In this document: positions 27,001-37,254 of the stretch, piece by piece
How the letters are laid out: each line of letters opens with the position of its first letter
Numbering within the stretch: the stretch's first letter is position 1
From: Lytechinus variegatus
Lineage: Eukaryota; Echinodermata; Echinoidea; Temnopleuroida; Toxopneustidae
Length of the DNA stretch: 64,000 bases
Assembly (NCBI RefSeq): GCF_018143015.1
Contig: NC_054741.1
Location: forward strand, 64,454,697-64,518,696
Reading direction: 5' to 3'
Position numbers and translations under genes: made by a program
Notes under the pieces: model-generated
Databases searched by the model: none
Seen by the model: only the letters and a program-made list of their open reading frames with translations
What the model was told of the DNA's origin: nothing

Positions 27001-30000
27001 CTAATTTCCAGATGGTTAATTTTCATTTGGGCTAAATTGTGTTTGTCCTTTTTTTTGTCTGGGTGGTGCTTGGTCTAATTGTCAGAAGCTCAGGTGACCA
27101 CATGGGCTAATAATTTCTTGAAATCATTGGAGCAATTAATAAAATGAAATATTTGTACTTTATGTAACTGAATACAGAATGAAAAGTGAGTTTAGAACAT
27201 CAATTCTCTAATTCTCTCTTTTGTAAACTGGTGATGGTAAACATTTTTAATGTAAAACTGAAACATTGGTTTTGATAAAATGTTAGTATTATGCTTATTA
27301 GATTCTCTATTGAAATCAAGTTGATGGTTTGTGGGTTGATGTGTCCTATAAACTTCTTGAACGAAGGATTCAATTCTGAAACTCTATCATGTGTCCATTA
27401 CAGGAATGGTTTCTTGGTAAAAGCCTATTTGACCAGGAGGCAACGATAATTCATCATTTTCGTTTCAACGAGATGCTCTCAGAATTCATCTTTCCAGACT
27501 TTGACGCAGGTTGGATTTTGAGCGAATCTCTTCTGAAAAGGTAAACAAATTAGAGAATTCAACCCATATCAAGCTTAGTATATTCTCAACTGAATTTGTA
27601 TGTAAAGATAGATAAAGATAGTAAAGCTCTGCACAACCCGACTGAATGTATCAAGTCATGTGGGATTTCTAATAAAATGTAATAATAATATCAGCCAGAG
27701 TTAATAAGTGTTGATGTTGATTAAAATTTACACCTTTAACCCTTTAGAATGCATTTAATCATTAGCACCTTCATGAGATCATCCCTTTCAATAAAGTATT
27801 GGAATAGTTGCAATTGAACGTCAAATCAGGCCCCAGATATGCATGATGTAAAAGTTGTCACCAATAAAATACTAGGAATTTCACTGCAATTGTCAACCTG
27901 TTTCATGGATAATTGCAATTGATTCGACTTCATCACAACTCTGTAAGACATGGCCCTTGGATCACCTGCATTAGATTACCATGCTTTCTTTCTACTTCTC
28001 TAGTATGGTGTCAAGACTGAAGGAAGAAAATGCTAAGATCGATTTCAGCATTGACGTCAAACATGAGGTAAGACAACATGAACTGTGTAATGTTGTTTGC
28101 ATTAATTCCAATCATCATTTATTCAGATTTCTAGAACATGTTTGGAAGTTGTGTGTGTTGAGACAATCATATTTTTATGATATTAATGATAATGTATTAA
28201 GGTAATGATAATATATAAGCCTCTCATGTACATTTTAGTTGATCTACCATCCTGAACCAAATTAAAAAAAAAGAAACAACCATCACTGATTTCATAACCT
28301 TACATTGCATTTTACAAAGGGTTTGATTAATTGAAATTTTGACTTACTATTAAAATTTTGTAAATATACTGTGTAATTCAGTTGCAAAGAAGAATGATTC
28401 CTAAAGTGCATTGACGCAAGCAGAAAGTAGATTGTCCTATAAGATCACTATGAATAACCTTATGTGTATTCTCAATCTACAGCTTGCTCATTACATCTGG
28501 AACGAAGAGAGTGGATTGCATATGACAGGCCTACCTCAGCTGTGTGCAGGGAATATTGACCCAAGTGACCTTTCACCTTTGACCGATGAACAGGTCAAGC
28601 AGAAGATAGAGTCCAGCAAGGAAAACCCTTCCAAATCAGGTTCCATCTGTGTGACGGCATCTCCCAAGGCGCTCCCAGAATGTGTAAGGAATTCCTTTTT
28701 AACTTGATTGATGGAATTGTAAGGATTGTAATAATATTTCTCTTTTATGTAGCAACAGTACCTTTAAACTTATATCATTTTCCCAGTCGTCAGATTTTGG
28801 CTTGCAGCATTTCTCTCTCTCCACTCCTTAGGGAGTATTCCAGCGAGAGTTATCAAATTCAGTTGCTGGGCACACTATCAAACCCTCTGTGTACCCATTT
28901 AAGACCTGGGTGGAGAATGGCAAAGTTTGGATTGTTGCCTTGGTAAAAGATGCTAAACCGTGTGGGATTCGAACACACAATTCATTATTATTTCATAGAA
29001 GTTTAGGCAGTTTTCCAGCTATTTACTCAATACCCTCTGTTACATGCGCCGGTGCTCCTTTTCCGACACAAGTCATCATTCCTACGATTTCAAATATATT
29101 TTCAGTAACCCATTTAATACAAAAAGGCTCATTCTAGATGATCTTTTCTCCCTGTTAATCGACTATTAGTGACATCCCTGTGTAAATTGTCACACCGAGA
29201 CATTTTTTTTTAATGTTAACAAATCACAACACTTAATGTCAAGAATTGAATACATTTGCAGGGTCCACCAGTGCCAGGAAAGGATATCTTCTTTGCAGTT
29301 AAAACATGCGAGAAATTCCATAAAGAAAGAGGTAAGACAATTTGGAAGTTCTTTATATAAGCTATTTTTTGTCTATTCTCAAATAGTTATTAAAACACAG
29401 TGTCATTAAAATGAAGATGGAATAAAAAGTTCTGTTAGGTATTTTGAACACTGATATAAAATTGTCTACCTTCTTAATGTTGTTTTTGTACTGCTTCTCG
29501 TATTGTGATTGAGTAACTAATTGATATTGTGAATAGAAATTTGATTCTCACTGGTCATGAAGGTAATCAGAAGTATAAAGAAAGAAATACAATAACTATC
29601 CATATAATCAGCCTTATACCTCGGTCAATTTTGCTCTACGGCGAGTCAAAAACAGCCGTTTTAACATTTTTGTACCAGCTACATGTACAAATACCGGTAG
29701 TTTTGGGCTCGCTGTACGGCTGCCGTAGAGCAAATGTGACCGAGGTATTACATATCTGCTAGAGGTGTTACATGCATACATATCTAATATAAATGAGTGT
29801 ATGTATTTTTTTCAGGCTTTGATTTTTGTAATAGGAAATTTATGCTCTGATTATTTAGATTGAAAATAGTTTATGATAATGACATAAAATCTCATTTATG
29901 AAAGGAAGAAATGCTATTCATTCCAGTGATAGTCATACTTTACGATGGAATCGTTCTAAAATCTTGCTTTTCATTTCACGTTCCCTATCAGTGCCTGTAG

Positions 30001-33000
30001 TGCAACGGACCTGGGGGAGATTTGCAAAGCACATGGTTTATTTCAGTGACAAGGCTGACTTATCAATACCTACTGTTGCTACTGGTGTCCCCAACACAGA
30101 AAGAGGTAATATATCTCTTAATCTTATTTTCTTTTCAGGAGATACCTGTGAATATATGATTGATAGAGTTACTTGAAAGACAAGTGCTCAAATGCTGAAT
30201 CACTGCATTTTTAATGGCCCCTACCAAACCTAGGTTGTTGCCATGGAGACATTACATTTTAGGTTCATCTTTCCTTTTGGTCATCCATCCCTCTCTCCTT
30301 TTTTCGTCCTGATTAATGAAATTATTAAATCATCAACTTTTTTTTAAAAATCCAATTGTGCATGTCAGAGTGAATAAGGTTGTACTTGAAGTATGAATAT
30401 TAAATGTCAATGTTCACATAAGTCATTATATACATTTGAATATTCTATTATTGCAATAACTGCAGAACCATCTAAGAATGTTATTACAATTATTGATCCC
30501 GATAGTGATATATTTTGTCTTTGACTTTATTTGACTGCATTATTATTGGTTGATTACAGGGCACTGTGGAAAAACGTTTGCCATATTTGATCAGTTTCTC
30601 AACAATCCAGAATATAGAGCATTCCCATGGCTAGCAGTAACAGATGATGATACAATCATTAGGTATGCGCTCTTTATTTTAATGTCTGTCAGTCTGTGTT
30701 TCTATTTTTCTGTCCGGTATTATTCTTCAGGGGTGTGAGTGTTCAGATTTTTATCTGATTTTAGATTTTTTTGTTTTGATTTTCAGCTTAATTTAAGCTT
30801 TTTGTGGGTTTTCCTCTGTACAAAAATTATGGGAGCTCTTTCTATTCCAGACTTTTTCAACACTCTTCAGCTTTTTTCAGATCTTTTTATTTGTGACCAC
30901 TCACACCCCTGATTCGTTTTGTGTATCTCTCTGCCTGTTTTTTGTCTCTTTATCTGTCTGTTTGTTTTTCTTTCTGTCTGTCTGTCTTTCTGTTTGTTTG
31001 TCTACTTGTCTTGTCATAATAGCTGTTTTTCTGCCTATCTTGCTGTTTATATGCCTGCCTCTATGTCTGTCTCTGTGTTGTAGACAAGATGATTGATGTT
31101 GATTGCAAGTAACAATTCATTTCACTTTATCATTCCATCCTTTCAAAATTATGATAGCGTTTCAAGATTACACCGCCTGCTTTCCTGCTACGATGCAACC
31201 AAACCAATCATGCTAGGTGAACGCTATGGTTACGGGCAGGTCAAAGGTTATGGATATGACTACATCACTGGAGGAGGAGGGTAAGTGCTGGAGTCAAGCC
31301 TGTCTAGAAGGACCATTTCATCTACAATCAAGCATGTTTATATAGGCCATTTCATACAGAGACTCTACATTCAGTCGGTTCTATTTGCTGTGGTGACTGT
31401 TGTTCCAATAGAAAATCTGCACTGAAAGTCAAACGTAAAAACCTTACTTCCTTATAAACCTTTATCCTAATATTTATATTATTCTGAATCAAAAACTCTT
31501 ATTACATTCCTATAACCCTATGCTCTCTATCGGCGTGTTTCTACGGAGACTCGTTAAACGGTATTACCTGCATGAGTATCTGGAATTCCAGAAAACTTCC
31601 TTGTTGAAACAGATGCGATGCGGTTTATTGATAAACTGCCTCGCACAAAATAGGGTTTCTCATATCCACCTCTGGGAGGTGGTTATTGCCATGTTCCACG
31701 ACGTGCAATGTGATTTAATCGAATGATTTGCTCTGTAGACGCAGGTTGGTGTAAGGGCAATACGGTGTTTTGATTCCGGAAAAAAGATAAACCGTTTTTA
31801 AAAATTCTCTATAGAAACACGCCGTATGTCTTTTCACCATTCAGTTTCTGTAAACTTTACTTTCCCCTCCTTGATAGTAGACCTGGTTGTTGTTGCATAA
31901 AGTTAAAGTTCATGCTTAAGTGCAGACATGATATTTGTCAGATAATTTCATTGATGGTAAGTCGGTAGGGATCGTTCTCTGAGCATGATCCGACCAATGC
32001 AGCATGCAGCTGGTAATTCAAGTGTGATTTTTATTTAGACATCTTTGTGAAGCACCCCCTGGTAAAATTTTAGTGAACCCCACCCTCGATGCACTCTGTC
32101 ATGCTCAGTGTTGAATGTAAACAACACTACAATGTTCAGCGAGCCCAGAGAAACAAACTTTATAAAATGTAATACTTTGTCACCTGATTCCACAGTAAAA
32201 TATCTAAAACATGGCAGAACTTGAGAAATTTCTAAATATGTTCATTTTCTGGTGGGTTCATTAACTCCTGAGCACCACTGTATATAAAATACAGCTGTTA
32301 TATGATATTCTCTTTGTGTTTCTTTGTGGTAGGATGATCTTTAGCCGTCCGGCTGTAGACGACCTGATTTCAAATGGATGCCGCTGCAGCAAGAATGAAG
32401 ATCCAGACGACATGATCATTGGAATGTGTGCCAAGAGATATGATATACCTCTGGCTCATTCTCCTTTATTTCATCAGGTATGTGGTAGTTGTAGTGGTGG
32501 TTGTAAATGGTAATGCTAGTGGCAGGCTATTGTTTGTGGTATGTGGTAGTTGTAGTTGAAATGGTAATGCAAATGGCAGGCTGTTCTTTGATGGTAGGGG
32601 TAGTGGGGTTGTAGAAGTAGTTGTAGGGGATATCATCAGTCGAGGTTGTAGTGGTAGAGTAGCAGCAGGCTTGTGAAAGTGATTGAGGTGGGTGTATTGG
32701 TAGTGGTAAGTATTGTAAGTGGCAAGCTGGTGGTAGTGGTAGGGGTGGGCATATTTGTGGTAGGGGTAGAGGTAGAGGTAGTGCTGGTTGTCGGGGTAGT
32801 TTCAGGGGTGTATGTATTGGTAGTGGTAAGTGACAGGCTGGTGGTAGAGGTATGGTTGCTCCTGCAGCAAGAATAAAGATCCAGATGATATGATCACATG
32901 GATGTTTGCTATTAAAGAGGTATGGAGTTTAGCGTATTCACTGTTATTTCATCAAGTGTGCCTTAGACAATCACTTAAAAAGTGGAAGCGGTAATTATAG

Positions 33001-33885
33001 TGGTAGTAGTAAAATAAGTGATTGATATAGTGGTAGGGGTAGTGGAAGTGGTAACAATAGATACAATGCAGTTGTAGTACCGGTAGTTATGGTTAGGGTA
33101 GTGGTAGTGATAGTGGTAGTAGTACAGGTAACTGTTGGGTAGTGTTATTGGTATTGGAAATGAGTGTGGAAGTAGTAGCTGTAATCATTATATTAGTTTT
33201 AGTGGTAGTTTTAGTTGAAGATATAGTTGAAAATATAGTGGTAGTTGTAGTATTGATAGTGTTAGCAGTGGAAAAAGGAGTGTTAAGTACTGTGGTTGAA
33301 GTTACGATAGTGGAATTGATATTGATTTTAATTTTACTGATGATTGTAGTGATAGCTGGAGTGGTATAGTTGTAGTGTTTGTTTCTTGTTCTGCATTGAT
33401 ATGATACTGTATGGATTTTGACTAGATGGTAGCTTAAGTACTTTGGCAAGTAAAATCTGCCTGGACTGATAGCATAATTAGATGATAAATAGATTGAATA
33501 ATAGATAAATTATGTAATTGAAAGTTAAATCTAAATAATGAAATACTTGACTGTGCCTAGAAAATAGAAATATTTTTTTTCTTCATATCTTTGAATTGGG
33601 CAAATTATATTAACTTTGCTTTAGGTCAGCTGCACCAGCTTGACATTTCCTTTATATTGTAACACTCTTGAATCTATATACTAAAACATAATACTTTTCT
33701 TCACCATTTGTTTTATCACACTGCCAAATCAGGCAAGGCCATCTGATTATGCCAAAGGTCTCCTTGCTCATCAAACACCTGTATCCTTTCACAAACATTG
33801 GAATGTCAACCCAGATCAAGTTTACAGCGATTGGTTTCTAAAAGACGATGAAGCCATGCAGTCTGCATCCCACGATGAACTTTGA
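13252..33885 (+). CDS. B3GLCT: Beta-1,3-glucosyltransferase (O-fucosyl thrombospondin repeat modifying)
   Basis: B3GLCT adds glucose to O-linked fucose on thrombospondin type 1 repeats in the ER lumen. Fifteen exons join in phase: 13252-13291, 21554-21606, 24807-24932, 26156-26238, 26846-26954, 27404-27540, 28004-28067, 28483-28683, 28832-28942, 29262-29331, 29992-30105, 30560-30662, 31158-31280, 32333-32477, 33733-33885. The product is 543 residues; the human protein is about 498. It opens with a signal peptide ([20 protein letters not shown]). The inactive-looking N-terminal half has [11 protein letters not shown] and [18 protein letters not shown]. The catalytic half has [21 protein letters not shown], the metal-binding VTDDDT (about 395-400), [27 protein letters not shown] and SFHKHWN. 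The C-terminus is HDEL, an ER-retention signal. Exon 9 (37 codons) has no counterpart that I recall in the human protein. Exon 1 is 8.3 kb upstream of exon 2 and was chosen because its phase and signal peptide fit. Confidence 0.95.
14190..14760. repeat. CATTTGGTCTA-motif repeat array
   Basis: More than a dozen degenerate copies of CATTTGGTCTAATTG-like units are spaced about 15-60 bp apart. They fall into two related blocks of about 230 bp (14190-14335 and 14425-14570), then a looser third. The block pair shares TTTGCCCACTTGTCATTTGG-like and AATGTCCAGTTGGTCTAATT sequence. It is in B3GLCT intron 1. The 151-codon open frame over this region is an artefact. Confidence 0.7.
14967..15013 (+). repeat. 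Poly-G tract
   Basis: A run of about 36 Gs, a single T, then 10 more Gs. It is a strong candidate G-quadruplex and an assembly risk. A second run (about 18-19 Gs) starts at 15495. Confidence 0.9.
15785..15973. mobile_element. Short MITE with GGTGGATCTGGGGGAGGGCACA-type ends
   Basis: The left end (GGTGGATCTGGGGGAGGGCA) matches the reverse complement of the right end, with a short stem inserted (CCAGGATTTATCCTGG). The interior of about 190 bp carries C runs. A related G/C-run-bearing repeat with less clear ends lies at about 16725-16980. Confidence 0.5.
16725..16980. repeat. Repeat with poly-G/poly-C runs
   Basis: G and C runs alternate with A runs (GGGGGGAACCGCC near 16755, a 13-bp C run near 16777-16789, CTCCCCCCCCCCAC near 16942-16955). 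It resembles the other G-run elements of this intron, but I cannot define its ends. Confidence 0.4.
18863..19600 (+). repeat. Long polypurine tract
   Basis: About 740 bp in which the plus strand is almost entirely A and G, with GAAAG/GGAAG/GAATGAAG units and few pyrimidine breaks. It is on the sense strand of B3GLCT intron 1. The long open frames across it on both strands are low-complexity artefacts. Confidence 0.9.
19766..19873. repeat. Dispersed repeat, copy 2
   Basis: Same orientation as the copy at 11457-11563 and about 80% alike by eye. Shared blocks include AATCAAGCCATAGAAG and GCAGCACGCGCGA. It is in B3GLCT intron 1. Confidence 0.65.
21669..21809. mobile_element. 140-bp foldback element
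   Basis: The left arm (GGTTAATTGCTGATCAGAAA, then CGCAATGCGTTATGGGAT) and the reverse complement of the right arm (GGTTTATCGCTAATCAGAAG, then CGCAATGCATCATGGGAT) agree over about 50 bp. The short loop contains AGCGAGCTTCGCGC. It lies just downstream of B3GLCT exon 2. Confidence 0.75.
22056..23654. mobile_element. Non-autonomous hAT-type transposon with 8-bp target duplication
   Basis: The element (22064-23646, 1583 bp) starts TAGTGCTGTAGCTCGG and ends with its exact inverse, CCGAGCTACAGCACTA. It is flanked by the direct 8-bp repeat CCCATTTG (22056-22063 and 23647-23654). Eight-bp duplications and a TA-G-type terminus point to the hAT superfamily. Both subterminal regions are rich in CCGGGTT/AACCCGG. 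I see no transposase: the longest internal frame (22529-22858, minus) is unlike one. It inserted into a CATTTGGTCTA-motif element, which is split around it. Confidence 0.85.
24545..24721. mobile_element. Degenerate copy of the GGTGGGTGTTTCATAAAG foldback MITE
   Basis: The left end (CAGGTGGGTGTTTCATAAAA) and right end (GTGAAACACTTGCTGGGTG) are decayed inverse copies. The interior GGATCACCAGTCGTTCGTAA matches the fresher copy at 59790-59963. It lies 86 bp before B3GLCT exon 3. Confidence 0.6.
25579..25895. mobile_element. GGCCCGTATTCTGAAG foldback MITE
   Basis: The element (25582-25892) begins GGCCCGTATTCTGAAGTC and ends with its exact inverse, followed by diverged subterminal GGTTTAACTTAAACTC/GGTTTACCTTAGACC. 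TAT flanks both sides (25579-25581, 25893-25895), a likely 3-bp duplication. It is in B3GLCT intron 3, and the same family occurs at 9478-9778. Confidence 0.75.
26980..27115. repeat. CATTTGGTCTA-motif repeat fragment
   Basis: Loose copies (GATTGGTCTAATTTCC, TTCATTTGGGCTAAATTG, GCTTGGTCTAATTGTC) start about 30 bp after the B3GLCT exon 5 splice donor. They belong to the motif family described at 14190-14760. Confidence 0.45.
28944..29080 (-). repeat. Possible tRNA-derived SINE head
   Basis: On the minus strand GTTCGAATCCCACACGG (28957-28975) is a good polymerase III B box. A matching A box is not obvious and the body is unplaced. It lies immediately after the B3GLCT exon 9 donor. Confidence 0.3.
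29614..29750. mobile_element. Tourist-type (PIF/Harbinger) MITE with TTA duplication
   Basis: The 131-bp element (29617-29747) starts TACCTCGGTCA and ends TGACCGAGGTA, and the inverted repeat continues with gaps through TTGCTCTACGGC. TTA flanks both sides. TWA target duplications are typical of PIF/Harbinger MITEs. It is in B3GLCT intron 10. Confidence 0.8.
30895..31080. repeat. Degenerate (CTGT/TTTG)n tetranucleotide tract
   Basis: A pyrimidine-rich TCTGTCTGTCTTTCTGTTTG-type microsatellite lies upstream of B3GLCT exon 13. Confidence 0.8.
31528..31827. mobile_element. TIR element with CGGCGTGTTTCTA ends
   Basis: The left end (CGGCGTGTTTCTACGGAGA, from 31531) is the inverse of the right end (TCTATAGAAACACGCCG, to 31824). 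Both are flanked by TAT, which may be a TA or TAT target duplication. The inverted repeat continues loosely through AAACGGT. The interior is about 260 bp and unlike a transposase. It is in B3GLCT intron 13. Confidence 0.65.
32478..33375 (+). repeat. GTAGTGGTAG minisatellite
   Basis: About 900 bp of degenerate GGTAGTGGTAGTTGTAG sequence fills the first part of B3GLCT intron 14. It starts directly at the exon 14 splice donor, GTATGTGGTAGTTGTAG. A longer unit ending in AATGGCAGGCTGTT recurs near 32505-32535, 32560-32590 and 32645-32672. It encloses a decayed copy of exon 14. Confidence 0.8.
32857..32960 (+). pseudogene. Decayed duplicate of B3GLCT exon 14 (3' half)
   Basis: GCAGCAAGAATAAAGATCC and the sequence up to TTATTTCATCAAGTG align without gaps to exon 14 positions 32384-32482. 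Translated in the exon's frame the copy reads [15 protein letters not shown] and ends SLLFHQ; the parent reads [15 protein letters not shown] and ends SPLFHQ. No stop has entered. The splice donor has decayed (CAAGTGTG in place of CAGGTATG) and the 5' half of the exon is absent or unrecognisable, so it is probably not spliced. Confidence 0.75.
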
Positions 33886-35509
33886 TTGAGACTCTGAATA
33901 TAGTGTATCCTAGTAAAAAAAGTCATATATAGTATGTTCTTTCTTTCTTTGCCAATAATATTTTGATAATGTAAAGTGCATGTATTTGTTTTCTAGATTG
34001 TATGAAACTTTGTAATGCTCTTGAATTATTATTGCATGGGCATTTTTAATGGAGTGAGGGTAAGAATGGAGAAAAGATGAGGTTTGACATGCTTTAAGGT
34101 TGATTATTTATGTGAAAGTGACCGTTTGTGATATCCTTTTACAACCATAAACTGTCATCATTTGTTAAATTAGAGTATAGTGCAGTTGCAATGTAGTAAT
34201 TTTGCAGTATTAAATTATTTTTAGTCTCTCTCCATCCTCAATTTTTCATTTTATAAATCGTAATTATATGTACTCAAAATGCAAACAATAGTTCTCATCA
34301 TAAATTTGTCTTTGTAGTTGCTTTATTCATAGGAACTCAACTCAGTACATTACTTCTTGGCAGTCCAACTCAGGTTGGTCTTTTATTAATGGTGCTATTA
34401 TTTCATTGTATTTTGGCAGGTGAGGCTTTATAATGTACATGATATATTTGTTTCTGTGTTTATATATTGTTGATTTAGAATATTCAGTTTATGTTTTTCC
34501 TTGAAATTTCTATGAAAGTCTATTTCATTTTATGAATACCTATATTTGATGTTAGACAGTGTTCCCAGTGTTGAATATCAATGTAAAATGTAACTCATTT
34601 TCACAATTTTATGTGCAAAGATGCATTAATATAAAGGGGAAAGTAATGTATTATCAATTCGTAACTTTGAAAGAGAGGGGTTTAAATTGACCAAATCCAT
34701 AGTTGGATTCAGGGTTTATTAAGGCAAGGTATGTCGCCATGTGCCTGGGGAGCATTAACACTTGTTTGACAACTTCCCTTCGTTTTGATTGGCTGAGAAC
34801 GATAAGTCTCTGACGTTACATGGTGTTTGGATAGTGATAACTGGTCAGTGTTGACAGCTTTGATGAGATGGTTAACTTATATTTGGTACATTTAGTATTG
34901 TGGAATTCCGGGGTCCGCCATTTCATGAAAGTTGTCAGCACTTGCAAGTTTTGATTATCCAACAGTTACCCTAGTAACAGTCAGATACCTGTGTTTGTCA
35001 GGCAATTGAAAAGTAAGGAAATGTCAGAAGCTATTAGGTGTTGAAATGCCTTCCTTGAGATGCCATAATAAAAAATTGTGTAAATGATCTATTGAAGTTA
35101 TGGAAATGTTGAAGCATTTGAAAAAATAATATATTTAAAAGAATAGAGAACTTTAGGTAATTCAATTTAAAGACATTTAAAATTTTTGCAATGAAGTGAT
35201 CAGATATGGTTTCAACACTACAGTGTTCTTTCAATCTGAACCAAATCTAAAACGATTCCACATTTGCTCCTTCGACAATTGCTCTAGGGGATGTTTCATT
35301 TAAGTCTGACTCATGAATTCCTGGTTGTGTACAGTATTTAATGCACCTCTACATCGATCATATCAAGCTCAAGGGATGCGCATTACGGTGTAATCATTAA
35401 TGAAAGCATTAATTAAGTACCATGAGAGCATTAAGTACCATGTGTACATTTGCAATGAAGCATGCCTTTTTAATAGGCTTAATTCTTTGTGAAACAGCCT
35501 TCAAGTGTA

Positions 35510-35752
35510 GTGCATCAGTGGGCGATTTCAAGTCCAGTGTTGGCCTTGGTGTTGAAATTTGGATTGCTTCCCCTAGCTCCAAAATTTATTCAGAGTTTGT
35601 AAAACTGATCCAGATCAGGTTTACATCTCAACAACTTGTGAGTGACTTTTCGAAACCATCTTCATTTTATGTTTGGTGTTATAATCGTGTGAAAATTGAA
35701 AACACCAACACCAAATGGTCAACACCGAACTTGAAATCACCCATTGTGAAAC
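35510..35752. mobile_element. Foldback element with GGGCGATTTCAAGTCCAG-type ends
   Basis: The left arm (GGGCGATTTCAAGTCCAGTG) is about 80% like the reverse complement of the right arm (GGGTGATTTCAAGTTCGGTG), and the match continues into TTGGTGTTG. The 116-codon frame over it is incidental. Confidence 0.6.
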
Positions 35753-35784
35753 CTTCAGTGAAGATTAGATAGAAAGCAAGGCAC

Positions 35785-36063
35785 AGTTCTGGGTCCCTTC
35801 TTACTAAGAGTTGCGATTCATCCAATCAATCGCAGCTATGGAAAGCCAGCAAAGTCAACATATAAATTGCATGTTTGTTTTTAAAAAAATTCCAGATATG
35901 AATGTATATCCATAAATTCATTGATTTCTTGACAATTTGGTGTGTTCTCCTTTGTTTACAAAGGACATTTTGCAAATTTCCTGTAGAAAAAATTATGACA
36001 CTGTTGGATTTCCATAGAGTTACGATTGATCGGATCAGTCGTAACTAAGACGGGCCCCAGAAC
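35785..36063. mobile_element. Foldback element with AGTTCTGGG(G/T)CCC ends
   Basis: The arms of about 60 bp are inverse to each other. The left starts AGTTCTGGGTCCCTTCTTAC. The right, reversed, starts AGTTCTGGGGCCCGTCTTAG. Both continue into a CGAT..ATCCRATCAATCG block. It is non-coding. Confidence 0.7.
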
Positions 36064-36822
36064 TTTGAAACGCCTGATCGAACCAATCAGGTGAGCCGTT
36101 GTGTTTCTCTTGGTACTGCTGATTTTTTACCGTATAGTAACATGTAGTCCTGACCGTCACAATGATGCTCTACCTTTAGTTTCGGCAGGTATATAGGCTT
36201 AAAGTTAGAGTTGCAATTTAGTGTTAGGAGAGGTGTATGATAAAGGGTAGTAGGTATAGAGTTGGATTTAGGGTAAAAATTTAGAAGTTAGTTAGGTGTA
36301 AGGAATCTTTGGCAATCTGCACGGAGCAATTGTGGAAGGAGCTTTGGTCATGAAATTCCATATATTGATTTTGAAATGATTGTGAATGGTAGAAGACGAA
36401 CCATATTGTAGCCTAAATGTTATTTAGATTGATATTCTTGTAGAAAAAGGTGGTTCTTTGTGGGTATGTATTGTAGAACAGTCCGACCTTGTTTATCTGG
36501 CTGCTGCCTAACCGACTCTCATTAATATAAACAATATGAGAAATGAGATTAATATATCTTATTAAAGGAGAATGAAACTCTGAGAAAAAACAAACAAATT
36601 CAATTAGGAGAGAGGATATAAGATGCAATTCAAAAGGTTCAATCAAGTCAGTTATGCAACAAAGTCTTGAAAGCCTTGATATAACTTCTTTGCTGATCTT
36701 CAAATTCACAACTTTTTTCTAAATGGGAGGATTCATAGTCAGTACAACTTAGTAGTACAAACAATTTCATGTTTTGTCCATTATCCATAAAGATGCTACT
36801 TGTGTATTTAGCAAACTCACTA

Positions 36823-37254
36823 GCCCGTATTCACAAAGGTGGTTTTGAAAACCCACGGTTGAGTCCATAGTTTATGCAGATTTCCTGTATAAATTACGCT
36901 TATTTTACCGCGTATCGGGCGCATGTATAAAAAATGTCCAATGCTGATGCACGCTTTTGTCACTGTGCGCTAAATGGATGCCTGTTGCCATGGTTATCCA
37001 TCCTATTTATTCATGAGCCCATTGTTTTTATTCATGAGTACACTCTTCAAACAGTGGACTCATGAATGAAATAGCGTATCCAACCATGGAAAGATGCGTC
37101 AATTTGGCGCACCGTGACAAAACCGCGCATCAGCATTGGACATTTTTATACACGCGCTCAAAACGCGCTAAATTAAGCATAATTTATACAGGAAATCTGC
37201 ATAAACCATGGACTCAACCGTGGGTTTTCAAAACCAACTTTGTGAATTCGGGCC
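36823..37254. mobile_element. 430-bp whole-element palindrome (foldback MITE)
   Basis: Arms of about 215 bp read inward from GCCCGTATTCACAAAG on the left and GCCCGAATTCACAAAG on the right (reversed). The outer 90 bp differ at only about six places. The inner parts (AATGTCCAATGCTGATGC, CCATGGTT, TTCATGAG) also match in inverted order, leaving almost no loop. If the B3GLCT transcript reaches the candidate poly(A) signal near 37810, the element would sit in its 3' UTR. Confidence 0.8.

Noticed and set aside
35422-35772. 116-codon plus-strand frame with a hydrophobic start
   Set aside because: It overlaps a foldback element and has no family features.
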